In this document: in pieces, positions 43,595 through 52,468 of the stretch
Numbering within the stretch: position 1 is the stretch's first letter
Layout of the letters: the number at the start of each line of letters is the position of its first letter
Source of the DNA: Eubacterium aggregans
GTDB lineage: Bacteria > Bacillota > Clostridia > Eubacteriales > Eubacteriaceae
Length of the DNA: 64,000 bases
Assembly: GCF_900107815.1 (NCBI RefSeq)
Contig: NZ_FNRK01000004.1
Coordinates: forward strand, 62,001 to 126,000
Direction of reading: 5' to 3'
The notes under the pieces: generated by a model
What the model saw: the letters and a program-made list of their open reading frames with translations, nothing else
Database searches by the model: none
Told to the model about the DNA's origin: nothing
Position numbers and translations under genes: made by a program

Positions 43595-44381
43595 GAAAGC
43601 GCTCCTTGTCATCAGCTTCGGAACCTCCTACCCCGAAACTCGGGCGAAAACCATTGGAGCCATTGAGAAGGTCCTCCAGGCAGCCTATCCTGACCACGAT
43701 TTTTACCGGGCCTTCACTGCCCGGATGATTATCAAAAAGCTTAAAAATCGGGATGGTGAGGTGGTGGATACGCCCTTGGAAGCCCTGGAACGCCTGAAAA
43801 CGGCGGGCTACGAGGAGGTGGTCTGTCAAACCACTCATGTTATTAACGGTTACGAGTACGATTTGACCCTCTCGGAGCTCAGACAATACGCCCATGATTT
43901 TAAAACACTGACCCTGGGGGTTCCGCTGTTAACTACCCAGGAGGATTTTGAGGCAGTGGCCCGAATCCTCGCTGGGGATGTCCCAGAGCTGTCGGTGGAT
44001 GAAGCCTGTGTCTTCATGGGGCATGGGACGGATCACCACGCCAATAGTGCCTACCCTGCCATGGATTATTATTTTAAGCATCACGGTTATCCTGGGGTGT
44101 TTATGGGAACCGTTGAGGGGTTTCCGGAGCTTTCGGATATCCTGCCGAAACTAGAAGCCGGGGGCTATAAACGGGTCCATTTAATGCCTTTTATGATCGT
44201 CGCCGGGGACCATGCCCAAAATGACATGGCCGGGGATGATGAGGAATCCTGGAAGAGCCAGTTAATGGCCCAGGGCTACGAGGTGGTGTGCCATCTTGTG
44301 GGAATTGGAGAAAATAAAGCTATCCAGGAAATGTTCGTCGAGCATGCCCGGGAGGCCAAAGACGTAAAGGAGATATTATGA
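43587..44381 (+). CDS. cbiK: Sirohydrochlorin cobaltochelatase
   Basis: Inserts Co(II) into sirohydrochlorin, the entry to the cobalt-early route. The 264-residue protein aligns in length with Salmonella CbiK, and the metal-site histidines H145/H207 there correspond to His146 (MGHGTDHHA) and His209 (AGDHAQNDM) here. The ATG 43587 lies inside the end of hemL. The frame stays open upstream but that stretch is hemL sequence. No signal peptide, so it is cytosolic. Confidence 0.95.
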   Translation: MGKKALLVISFGTSYPETRAKTIGAIEKVLQAAYPDHDFYRAFTARMIIKKLKNRDGEVVDTPLEALERLKTAGYEEVVCQTTHVINGYEYDLTLSELRQYAHDFKTLTLGVPLLTTQEDFEAVARILAGDVPELSVDEACVFMGHGTDHHANSAYPAMDYYFKHHGYPGVFMGTVEGFPELSDILPKLEAGGYKRVHLMPFMIVAGDHAQNDMAGDDEESWKSQLMAQGYEVVCHLVGIGENKAIQEMFVEHAREAKDVKEIL

Positions 44382-45142
44382 GTACAAATACAGTCTATTT
44401 AATTGGAGCCGGACCAGGGGATCCGGAGTTGATCACCCTAAAGGGCAAACGCCTGGTGGATGAAGCAGATGTCATTATCTATGCCGGTTCTCTGGTGAAC
44501 CCCGGGGTGCTTGAAGGCCATAAGGCCGATGCCCAAATCCACAATTCAGCCTCCATGACCCTGGATGAAGTCATTACCGTCATTAAGGACGGCGTGGCCC
44601 AGGGTAAACGGGTAGTCCGGGTACACACCGGAGATCCCTCCATTTACGGCGCCATCCGGGAACAGATGGACCGCCTGGAAGGCGAAGGCATCGCCTATGA
44701 GGTAGTACCCGGGGTGAGCTCCTTTACTGCCTCCGCCTCCGTGCTGAAAAAGGAATTCACCCTGCCGGATGTCTCCCAGACCGTTATTTGTACCCGGCTG
44801 GAGGGCCGGACCCCGGTACCGGAAAAGGAACAGCTGGAATCCCTGGCGGCCCACCAGGCCTCCATGGCCATCTTCCTCTCCGTCCAGATGATTGATGAGG
44901 TGGCTGCCCGTCTCATGAAGCACTATCGTCCGGATACCCCCATTGCCGTGGTTCAGCGGGCCACCTGGCCGGATCAGAAGGTCGTCCTGGGAACCCTTTC
45001 CACCATTGCAGATAAGGTATCAGAAGCCGGGATCACCAAGACCGCTCAGATCTTAGTGGGGGATTTCCTGGGGGATCAGTACAGCCTGTCCAAGCTCTAC
45101 GACCCCAGCTTCTCCCACGAATATCGCACCGCCACGAAATAA
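44378..45142 (+). CDS. cbiF: Cobalt-precorrin-4 C11-methyltransferase
   Basis: A 254-residue tetrapyrrole methylase: LIGAGPGDPELITLKGKR near 7-24, RVHTGDPSIYGAIREQ near 80-95 and a C-terminal VGDFLGDQYSLSKLYDP segment usual for CbiF/CobM. Its ATG overlaps the cbiK stop. cbiG follows after 11 bases. Confidence 0.95.
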   Translation: MSTNTVYLIGAGPGDPELITLKGKRLVDEADVIIYAGSLVNPGVLEGHKADAQIHNSASMTLDEVITVIKDGVAQGKRVVRVHTGDPSIYGAIREQMDRLEGEGIAYEVVPGVSSFTASASVLKKEFTLPDVSQTVICTRLEGRTPVPEKEQLESLAAHQASMAIFLSVQMIDEVAARLMKHYRPDTPIAVVQRATWPDQKVVLGTLSTIADKVSEAGITKTAQILVGDFLGDQYSLSKLYDPSFSHEYRTATK

Positions 45143-45153
45143 GCGGCATCGGG

Positions 45154-46215
45154 ATGAAGACGAATTTTGGCCATTGGGCCATCGTTGCCGTCAGCCGGGA
45201 TGCCACAATCCTTGGCCTTCGGGTCAAGGGGGTTCTGGAGGAATGGCCAGCGACCGTGTACACCCTCCCCAAGTACTGCACCGATGAGACCCAGGCCATT
45301 GCTGGACCCATGGCGGATTTTTTTGGTTCGATTATGGCACAGTACGACACCATTTTGTGCATTATGGCCACAGGAATCGTGGTGCGTAGTATCGCCCCTC
45401 ATTTGGGGCACAAATCCACGGACCCGGCAATCCTGGTTATGGACGCAGCGGGAAAATACGTCATTAGCCTGGTATCCGGGCATTTAGGGGGAGCCAATGA
45501 GGCCGCGGTAATGCTGGCTGGCCGGCTGGATGCTTCCCCGGTGATTACCACGGGAACGGATGTCAAGGGAAGCCTGGCGGTGGATGTTCTGGCCGAAAAG
45601 CTGGGCTGTACCATCGCGGACTTCACCGATGCCAAGGACGTCACCGCCGCTATCCTGGATGATGAAATAGTCGCCATTGAGGATCGGATGGGGGTGGACT
45701 TCACGGGAATCGTCCTCCCGGCCAATATCCTTCTCCCTGGAGCTGAGGGACACCCGGAGGCCCAGTGGCGCATTGTTATCGACGATGCCCAAGCCCCGGA
45801 GAAGTTGCTGCCAGGACACAGCGTCCAGTTGGTGCCCAAGAGCATCACTGTGGGCGTTGGCTGTCGGCGGGATACGCCGGGAGAGCGTATAGTACAGGAG
45901 CTGACGAAGCTTTTGAATGCGGTGGGCTATCACCAGGGGGCGGTCAAGACCCTGGCTACCATCCCATTAAAGGCCGATGAGCCGGGAATCCGGGAGACAT
46001 CTGAGCGATTGGGTGCAGATGTCAAAATCATTTCCAATGATTTCGTCAAGATGGTCCAAAGCCGTTTTGAGGGTTCGGATTTTGTGGAAAAAACCACGGG
46101 TCTTCGAAGCGTATCCGAGCCCTGCGGCTATGTGGCTTCGGGCTTTGGCCACTGTGTGGCACCTGTGGTAAAATGTGGGGGGATCACCCTCTCCCTTTGG
46201 AAAAAGAAAAAGTGA
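45154..46215 (+). CDS. cbiG: Cobalt-precorrin-5A hydrolase
   Basis: Opens the lactone ring and releases acetaldehyde from C20. The 353-residue protein has the N-terminal CbiG segment MATGIVVRSIAPHL near 71-84, VSGHLGGANEAA near 107 and the C-terminal CobE-like domain starting VGVGCRRDTPGERI near 231. CbiG belongs to the anaerobic pathway. The start follows a weak ribosome site, CATCGGG. Confidence 0.94.
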   Translation: MKTNFGHWAIVAVSRDATILGLRVKGVLEEWPATVYTLPKYCTDETQAIAGPMADFFGSIMAQYDTILCIMATGIVVRSIAPHLGHKSTDPAILVMDAAGKYVISLVSGHLGGANEAAVMLAGRLDASPVITTGTDVKGSLAVDVLAEKLGCTIADFTDAKDVTAAILDDEIVAIEDRMGVDFTGIVLPANILLPGAEGHPEAQWRIVIDDAQAPEKLLPGHSVQLVPKSITVGVGCRRDTPGERIVQELTKLLNAVGYHQGAVKTLATIPLKADEPGIRETSERLGADVKIISNDFVKMVQSRFEGSDFVEKTTGLRSVSEPCGYVASGFGHCVAPVVKCGGITLSLWKKKK

Positions 46216-46227
46216 AAGTGAGATAAG

Positions 46228-46968
46228 ATGAGCAAAAAAATCTATGTAACGGGCTTAGGACCGGGACTGTATGAACATATGACCGAGGCGGCCAAGACCT
46301 CCCTGGAAGTGGCGGATATCATCGTCGGGTACAAGACCTACATCGATATTATCGCGGATTTGGTGGAGGGTAAGGATGTCCGCTCCTCGGGGATGCGCAA
46401 AGAAGTGGATCGCTGCCAGGAATGTCTGGATCTGGCAGAAGCCGGCAACACCGTCACCCTGGTGAGTTCCGGGGATGCGGGCGTTTATGGCATGGCAGGC
46501 ATCATGATGGAAATGGTGGAAAAACAGGGCAGCGATGTGGAAGTCATCGTGGTCCCGGGGATTTCCGCCGCCAATGCCGCGGCCTCCACCCTGGGGGCAC
46601 CGCTGATGCATGACTACTGCGTCATCAGCCTGAGCGACTTAATGACGGACTGGGAGGTCATTAAAAAGCGAATTCACTGCGCAGGAGAAGGGGACTTCAT
46701 CGTCGCCCTGTACAATCCTAAGAGCAAGGGCCGTCCCAACAACATCGTGGAAGCCCAGGAAATCCTTCTAAAATACAAGGCGGGCAGCACTCCGGTGGGT
46801 ATCGTCCGCAATGCCAAGCGCACCGATGAACAGGCCACCATCACCACCCTGGAGAAGATGTGCGACGCAGAAATCGATATGTTCTCCATGGTCATCATCG
46901 GGAATTCCAAAACCATGGTGACGAAGGATAACCTCCATATGATTACACCCCGGGGGTATCAGCTTTGA
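46228..46968 (+). CDS. cbiH: Cobalt-precorrin-3 C17-methyltransferase
   Basis: A 246-residue tetrapyrrole methylase that methylates C17 with ring contraction. VTGLGPGLYEHMTEAAK near 6-22, SSGDAGVYGMAG near 82-93 and LYNPKSKGRPNN near 154 are family segments. AGTGAGATAAG precedes the start. The cbiJ start overlaps its stop by 4 bases. Confidence 0.95.
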   Translation: MSKKIYVTGLGPGLYEHMTEAAKTSLEVADIIVGYKTYIDIIADLVEGKDVRSSGMRKEVDRCQECLDLAEAGNTVTLVSSGDAGVYGMAGIMMEMVEKQGSDVEVIVVPGISAANAAASTLGAPLMHDYCVISLSDLMTDWEVIKKRIHCAGEGDFIVALYNPKSKGRPNNIVEAQEILLKYKAGSTPVGIVRNAKRTDEQATITTLEKMCDAEIDMFSMVIIGNSKTMVTKDNLHMITPRGYQL

Positions 46969-47735
46969 TCAGCCCCATCCTAGTCCTCGGCGGAACCGCC
47001 GATGGCCGGGCGGTAACGGATGCTCTGCTGGCCAGGGGGGAGGCGGTCATTTACTCCTCAGTCAGCGGCATGAATGCCCCGGACCCCGGGGACTGGCCTC
47101 AGCTTACCAACCAGGTGGGCGCCATGGATGGGCAGGAGATGGCCACACTCTTAGAAAAGCATGCCGTCAGGCTGTGCGTGGATGCCACCCATCCCTACGC
47201 CAAGGCGGTTTCCCAGACGGCCATGGCGGCCTGTGGGGACCAGGGGGTGGATTACCTTCGCCTGGAGCGCCCGGGACTGTGCAAACGCCGGGAGGATGTT
47301 CGCTTTTTTAAAGATTACGACGAGATGGTGGCGTATTTAAAGGATCATCCCGGGAATATACTGACTACCACCGGAAGCCGGGAGCTTGGGCATTATGCCC
47401 CCCTTCCCAAGGAGCGCCTACGCCTTCGGGTGTTGCCCACCAGTGGGGTTTTGGCCAAGTGTGAAGAATTGGGATACACCGCCGCCCAAATCATCGCCAT
47501 GCAAGGGCCCTTCACCCTCGAAATGAATGTGGCCATGCTGCGCCAGTTTGATATCCGGTATCTGACCACCAAGGACAGCGGAAGCCTCGGGGGGGTGGCC
47601 CAAAAGGTGGATGCAGCCCTGGAGTGTGGGGCAGAGGTCCTCTGTGTGGCCCGGCCTGGGCTTGACTATCCCCGGGTGTGTGAAACCCCAGAGCAGGTGC
47701 TGGACTATATTATAAATGGAGAGGAAACAGTCTGA
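46965..47735 (+). CDS. cbiJ: Cobalt-precorrin-6A reductase (TTG start)
   Basis: A 256-residue NADPH-dependent reductase. ILVLGGTADGRAV near 5-17, DATHPYAKAVSQT near 68-80 and TTTGSRELGHY near 129 match CbiJ/CobK. The start codon is TTG at 46965, overlapping the cbiH stop; GGGGG at 46952-46956 serves as ribosome site. It overlaps cbiP by one base. Confidence 0.93.
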   Translation: MISPILVLGGTADGRAVTDALLARGEAVIYSSVSGMNAPDPGDWPQLTNQVGAMDGQEMATLLEKHAVRLCVDATHPYAKAVSQTAMAACGDQGVDYLRLERPGLCKRREDVRFFKDYDEMVAYLKDHPGNILTTTGSRELGHYAPLPKERLRLRVLPTSGVLAKCEELGYTAAQIIAMQGPFTLEMNVAMLRQFDIRYLTTKDSGSLGGVAQKVDAALECGAEVLCVARPGLDYPRVCETPEQVLDYIINGEETV

Positions 47736-49225
47736 TGGCAAAGAATATCATGTTTCAGGGCACAGGCTCATCGGTGGGGAAAAGCCTGCTGACGGCAGCG
47801 GTGTGTCGGATTTTAAATAACAAGGGGCTTAAGATCATGCCCTACAAATCCCAGAATATGGCCCTTAATTCCTATATCACCGCCGACGGTAAGGAAATGG
47901 GGCGGGCCCAGGTCACCCAGGCGGAATGTGCCCGGGTAGAGCCGGATGTGTCCATGAACCCCATCCTCTTAAAACCCAATTCCGATGTGGGATGCCAAGT
48001 CATTTTAAATGGGGTCGCGGCATTCAATATGGATGCCCGGGAGTACCACGCCCATAAGGCCCATTTAGGCCAGGTGGTCATGGATGCCTATAACAAGCTG
48101 GCAGAGGATGCCGATATTATTGTCATTGAAGGGGCTGGCAGCCCTGCGGAAATTAACTTACGGGAAAACGACCTGGTCAACATGGGCTTGGCTGAAATGG
48201 TGGACGCACCGGTGGTCCTCATTGGGGATATCGACCGGGGGGGCGTCTTTGCCTCCATCTACGGCACCATCAAGCTGTTAGAACCCGAGGAGCAGGCTCG
48301 AATTAAGGGCTTCATCATCAACAAATTCCGGGGGGATGTGTCTCTGCTGCTGCCGGGAATTAAGACCATTGAAGAAAAGGTGGGAATCCCCTGCCTGGGG
48401 GTGGTGCCCTACGCCCGGTTGGTCATCGATGACGAAGATAGCGTTACCGAGCGCTGGCAGGAACAAAAGGACGGGGTGATCACCATCGGAGTGGTGCGCC
48501 TGCGACACATTTCCAACTTCACGGATTGTACGGTTTTTGACATGTACCCGGATGTTAGGGTAGAATATTATGAGAACCAGCGCCAGCTCAGCCGGGCCAA
48601 TCCAGATTTATTGGTGATCCCTGGGAGCAAAAATACCATCGATGATGCGGTGAAGCTCAAGGAAAGCCGAATGGCAGAGGAAATCTGCCGCCTGCGGGAG
48701 GCTGGAATACCGGTGGTTGGCATCTGCGGCGGATACCAGATCCTCGGCAAGACCATCTCTGATCCAGGCGGTGTAGAATCCAGCCTCGGCGTGGTAGAGG
48801 GCCTGGGCCTATTGGATATCGATACGGTGATTGAGGCGGAAAAGACCACCACCCAGCGGGAAGGCACCATCACCCAGGATTTCCTGGGAATGGGGATGAC
48901 CGGCAAGGGGGTCCATGGCTATGAAATCCATATGGGGATTTCCAAAACCTTAGCGGGTGCCGAAGCCTTTTGTAAGCTGTCCGATGGACGGTTAGACGGT
49001 GCGGTGTCACAGGATGGCCAGGTCATGGGAACCTACCTCCACGGTATTTTCGATAATGATGCCTTTAGGGAAGGGCTTTTGGCCGCCCTTAAGGCGAAAA
49101 AGAATCTGGAGGCTGGAGAAGCCCTGGATTTTGCCCGGTTTAAGGAAGAGCAATACGATAAGCTGGCCGCCATCGTGGCAGACAGCCTGGATATGGACTT
49201 GCTGGAAAAAATCATTGAAGGATAA
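47735..49225 (+). CDS. cbiP: Cobyric acid synthase
   Basis: Adds four amides (b, d, e, g) to the corrin ring. The 496-residue protein has FQGTGSSVGKSLLTAAVCR (5-23), YKSQNMALNSYIT near 37 and the glutaminase nucleophile Cys331 (GICGGYQILG) with a late HGIFDN near 433. It is the CbiP/CobQ family. It lies between cbiJ and cbiB with a 3-base gap to cbiB. Confidence 0.96.
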   Translation: MAKNIMFQGTGSSVGKSLLTAAVCRILNNKGLKIMPYKSQNMALNSYITADGKEMGRAQVTQAECARVEPDVSMNPILLKPNSDVGCQVILNGVAAFNMDAREYHAHKAHLGQVVMDAYNKLAEDADIIVIEGAGSPAEINLRENDLVNMGLAEMVDAPVVLIGDIDRGGVFASIYGTIKLLEPEEQARIKGFIINKFRGDVSLLLPGIKTIEEKVGIPCLGVVPYARLVIDDEDSVTERWQEQKDGVITIGVVRLRHISNFTDCTVFDMYPDVRVEYYENQRQLSRANPDLLVIPGSKNTIDDAVKLKESRMAEEICRLREAGIPVVGICGGYQILGKTISDPGGVESSLGVVEGLGLLDIDTVIEAEKTTTQREGTITQDFLGMGMTGKGVHGYEIHMGISKTLAGAEAFCKLSDGRLDGAVSQDGQVMGTYLHGIFDNDAFREGLLAALKAKKNLEAGEALDFARFKEEQYDKLAAIVADSLDMDLLEKIIEG

Positions 49226-49228
49226 ATT

Positions 49229-50233
49229 ATGCTATTAGGGATGAGTACAGGAATATGGGTCTGTCTCATGGTGTTGGCGATGGTCATCGACTGGATGATT
49301 GGGGATCCCCGGTGGATTCCCCATCCCATCGTCTTCATTGGGAAACTCATCAGTTTTTTTGAAAAGCGCCTCAATAGAGGAAGGGCACGGCGGGCCAAGG
49401 GGCTTCTGATGTGGGTGATGGTCATCGCCATCACCGTGGCCTGCGTGCTTTTGGTGCAATGGGCAGCCAGTAAGATCAACATTATCTTCTTCTATCTGGT
49501 GAACCTGTGGTTTTTGACCACAACTCTGGCAGAGCGCTGCCTAAAGGATGAGGTGCATAAGGTTTACGATGCCTTAAAAGCCGGAGACCTGGAGCAGGCC
49601 CGGATACAGACCGGTTACCTGGTGGGACGGGATACCACCGAGCTCTCTGAGCATGAAATCATCCGGGCTGTGGTGGAAACCACCGCGGAAAATACCGTGG
49701 ATGGGATTTTAGCCCCCCTTTTTTATATGACCCTGGGCTGTGTGACCTGGCGTTATATCCCAGAGCTGAACCCCTTAGTGTGGGCCATGGTCTACAAGGC
49801 GGTTAATACCATGGACTCCATGGTGGGGTATATTCAGGAGCCCTACACCCAGTTTGGGTTCTTTCCCGCCAAACTGGATGATGGGTTTAATTTCATTATT
49901 GCCCGGGTTGGAAGTATATTTATGCTTTTTGCCGGAGGGTTTTTGGGGTATAATGCCCGAGAAGGGTGGAATGTTTTCTGTGGGGATCGAAAAAACCACA
50001 AGAGTCCAAATTCTGCCCATCCGGAATCGGTGATTGCTGGATTACTGGGCATCCAGCTGGGAGGAGACAATGTCTATTTTGGTCAAGTCCTCAAAAAGCC
50101 GACCATCGGAAGGGGTAATAACGCCCTGACTGCCGACGATATTATAGAGACAACCGCCATTGCTAAGGGTTCAGAAATCGTCATGATGGTGGTTATTTGC
50201 TTGGCGTTCTTGGTAATTTATTCTTTAGGGTGA
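49229..50233 (+). CDS. cbiB: Adenosylcobinamide-phosphate synthase
   Basis: Membrane enzyme that attaches aminopropanol phosphate to adenosylcobyric acid. The 334-residue protein has about five helices. DWMIGDPRWIPHPIVFIG near 22-39, ETTAENTVDGILAPLFY near 150-166 and NSAHPESVIAGLLG near 261 are diagnostic. ATG 49241 is an alternative start four codons in. It works with the Thr-P made by the PduX-like kinase and decarboxylated by CobD. Confidence 0.94.
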   Translation: MLLGMSTGIWVCLMVLAMVIDWMIGDPRWIPHPIVFIGKLISFFEKRLNRGRARRAKGLLMWVMVIAITVACVLLVQWAASKINIIFFYLVNLWFLTTTLAERCLKDEVHKVYDALKAGDLEQARIQTGYLVGRDTTELSEHEIIRAVVETTAENTVDGILAPLFYMTLGCVTWRYIPELNPLVWAMVYKAVNTMDSMVGYIQEPYTQFGFFPAKLDDGFNFIIARVGSIFMLFAGGFLGYNAREGWNVFCGDRKNHKSPNSAHPESVIAGLLGIQLGGDNVYFGQVLKKPTIGRGNNALTADDIIETTAIAKGSEIVMMVVICLAFLVIYSLG

Positions 50234-50252
50234 TCGGGATAGGAGATGGAGT

Positions 50253-51305
50253 ATGAATGTTCATGGTGGGTATCACGGCGGCAATGCGAAAATGTTGGAT
50301 TTCAGCGTCAACATCAATCCCTTGGGGATGCCACCGCGCTTGAAATACGATTTAATCGCAGCAATGGATGATTTAGGACGATATCCGGAAATCGCCGGTG
50401 CCAGTCAACGGGATCGTTTGGCGGGCCACCTGGGGGTTTACCCCGGCCAGGTCATCCTTGGCAATGGAGCCATTGAGCTGATTTACCTTTTTGCCCGCAG
50501 TCTGTGCCGTTCGGACAGTAAGGCCCTGATTGTATCCCCCACCTTCAATGAATATCGCCGGGCCCTGACCATGAATGGCTGGGAAGGGGTAACAGAATGG
50601 GTGGCCGGTGCCGATGTGGATTTCCGCATTGATCCCGGTGCGTTGGCCAGAGCTATTGCGGAGGAGCAGCCCAACGCCGTCTTCATCTGCAACCCCAATA
50701 ATCCAACGGGGATGGCTTATTCCTGTGATTATCTCAGGGATCTGATGGATGAGTGTGACCCCGGGATTCTATGGTTCATCGATGAATCTTTCATCGATTT
50801 TTCCACCAAGGAATCCAGTCTGACCCTGGTGGCCGATGAAGGCCGCCCGGTGATCCTCCTCCGGTCCATGACCAAATTTTTTGGGATTCCAGGCCTGCGT
50901 ATTGGTTATGCCGTCGGGCATGAGGCCATCATCCATGCCATGGAACGCTACAAGGAACCCTGGAGCATTAATTCCCTGGCCTTAGAGGCTGTGGATACGG
51001 TGTTTCGGGACACGCGCTATATGGAAACCACCAAGAACTACATCAGGAAGGAACGCCACCGGGTGTATGTGGCCCTTTCCAAGTTGAACAACTTAAAGGT
51101 GTATCAAAGTGCGGCGGATTTCCACCTGTGCCGGCTGAAATGTGGGACAGCGGCAGCCCTCAATGAGGGGCTGAACACCCGGAATATCAATATCAGAACC
51201 TGTGAGGATTTCACAGGCCTGGGATCGGACTACTTCCGGATCGCCGTAAAAAAAGCAGAGGACAACGATGCGCTTATGACAGCACTAACTGAAATTGTGG
51301 GGTAA
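50253..51305 (+). CDS. cobD: Threonine-phosphate decarboxylase
   Basis: A 350-residue PLP enzyme of the histidinol-phosphate aminotransferase fold. The PLP lysine is K208 (RSMTKFFGIPGLRIGY), and NPNNPTG is at 147-153. The N-terminal HGGYHGGNAKMLDFSVNINP is typical of CobD-type L-Thr-P decarboxylases, which make aminopropanol phosphate. Its place between cbiB and cobU supports this over histidine synthesis. A GGAGATGGAG site precedes the start. Confidence 0.92.
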   Translation: MNVHGGYHGGNAKMLDFSVNINPLGMPPRLKYDLIAAMDDLGRYPEIAGASQRDRLAGHLGVYPGQVILGNGAIELIYLFARSLCRSDSKALIVSPTFNEYRRALTMNGWEGVTEWVAGADVDFRIDPGALARAIAEEQPNAVFICNPNNPTGMAYSCDYLRDLMDECDPGILWFIDESFIDFSTKESSLTLVADEGRPVILLRSMTKFFGIPGLRIGYAVGHEAIIHAMERYKEPWSINSLALEAVDTVFRDTRYMETTKNYIRKERHRVYVALSKLNNLKVYQSAADFHLCRLKCGTAAALNEGLNTRNINIRTCEDFTGLGSDYFRIAVKKAEDNDALMTALTEIVG

Positions 51306-51307
51306 AT

Positions 51308-51868
51308 ATGGGAAAATTAACCTTTATCACCGGGGGAGCCCGGAGTGGAAAAAGCTCCTTCGGAGAAAAGCTGGCCAAGGAACACGGCGGGGCAGTGACC
51401 TATATTGCCACCGCCGTTCCCTTTGACGATGGGATGAAGGACCGGATTGCCCATCACAGGCAGCAGCGTCCAGCAGAGTGGCCCACCATTGAGCAGTACC
51501 GGGATTTTGAAAACCTGGGGGATATGGAAGCCTTTCAATCGGCGGAAGTCATCCTTCTGGATTGTCTGACGGTGCTCATTACCAATAATATGATGGACTT
51601 CAATGTGGATTACGACACCATTTCTATGGATGAATTTTCTGCCATTGAAAAGGCCATCCAAGAGCAGGTCATGACGGTGGTGGATATTTGTGTGGCCAGC
51701 GATAAGGAAACCATTATCGTGGCCAACGAGGTGGGCCTTGGCCTGGTGCCAGCCTACCGCATGGGCAATTTCTTTCGGGATATTGCCGGACGGGTGAACC
51801 AAATGGTTGCGGCTAAAGCGGATGCCGTTTATTTTACCGTTTCGGGAATCCCCATGAAAATCAAGTGA
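51308..51868 (+). CDS. cobU: Adenosylcobinamide kinase / guanylyltransferase
   Basis: Activates adenosylcobinamide as the GDP derivative. The 186-residue protein has Walker A GGARSGKSSFGE at 8-19 and ANEVGLGLVP near 138-147, both typical of CobU. It begins 2 bases after cobD. It is the last recognised corrin gene; cobS, cobT and cobC are not in this window. Confidence 0.95.
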   Translation: MGKLTFITGGARSGKSSFGEKLAKEHGGAVTYIATAVPFDDGMKDRIAHHRQQRPAEWPTIEQYRDFENLGDMEAFQSAEVILLDCLTVLITNNMMDFNVDYDTISMDEFSAIEKAIQEQVMTVVDICVASDKETIIVANEVGLGLVPAYRMGNFFRDIAGRVNQMVAAKADAVYFTVSGIPMKIK

Positions 51869-51892
51869 TTACAAAAGAGATAGGAGAGTGAC

Positions 51893-52399
51893 ATGAGTTT
51901 ATTTGAACAATGGAAACAGGAAATAGAAGCACATTCCGAGGATCAGCAGGACCAGGAAGCATTCTGGAAGGCATTTTGTCAGAAGGAACAGGGCATTTAT
52001 GAAGATCTTTTAGGAAAGAAAGAGGCCGCCATCACCGGAACGGTTGCCGGATTTGCAGAGCAGTACCGCATGACTGAAGCTGAAATCATGGGATTCTTAG
52101 ACGGCATCAGCACAAGCCTGTCCACCGAAGCCCCGGTACTGGACGACATGACCCCAGAGTCAACGTTTAGCTTTACCATTGATTTTGAAAAATTATTCTG
52201 GAATATGCTGGCTGTTCCGGCAGAATGGCTCTTTACCCTTCCCCAATGGGATGGTATCCTGTCCCAGGAAAAAAGGGACGAGATTTTCAAAGACTTTAGA
52301 AAGCGCAACACTGTGGTCAATGACGGCCCCAAGGTGGGTCGAAATGATCCCTGCCCCTGTGGGAGTGGGAAAAAATATAAAAAATGCTGCGGCCGATAG
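51893..52399 (+). CDS. SEC-C motif protein
   Basis: A 168-residue protein with an acidic, helical body and a C-terminal SEC-C zinc motif, [18 protein letters not shown], the last 18 residues. The motif occurs at the end of SecA and in many small proteins of unknown role. The body (residues 1-145) is not recognised. It lies 24 bases after cobU with an AGGAGAG site and ends just before a bidirectional terminator, so it probably belongs to the cob transcript. A link to B12 is not shown. Confidence 0.8.
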   Translation: MSLFEQWKQEIEAHSEDQQDQEAFWKAFCQKEQGIYEDLLGKKEAAITGTVAGFAEQYRMTEAEIMGFLDGISTSLSTEAPVLDDMTPESTFSFTIDFEKLFWNMLAVPAEWLFTLPQWDGILSQEKRDEIFKDFRKRNTVVNDGPKVGRNDPCPCGSGKKYKKCCGR

Positions 52400-52405
52400 G
52401 CTGTT

Positions 52406-52451
52406 AAAAACGCCGTTACCCATGGAGTCAATCCGGGGTAACGGCGTTTTT
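52406..52451. terminator. Bidirectional terminator ending the cob operon
   Basis: AAAAACGCCGTTACCC (52406-52421) and GGGTAACGGCGTTTTT (52436-52451) form a perfect 16-bp inverted repeat with A and T tracts at the ends. It can stop both the SEC-C gene and the convergent UroD-family gene. Confidence 0.93.
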
Positions 52452-52468
52452 AGTGGGGGATGAGTCCG

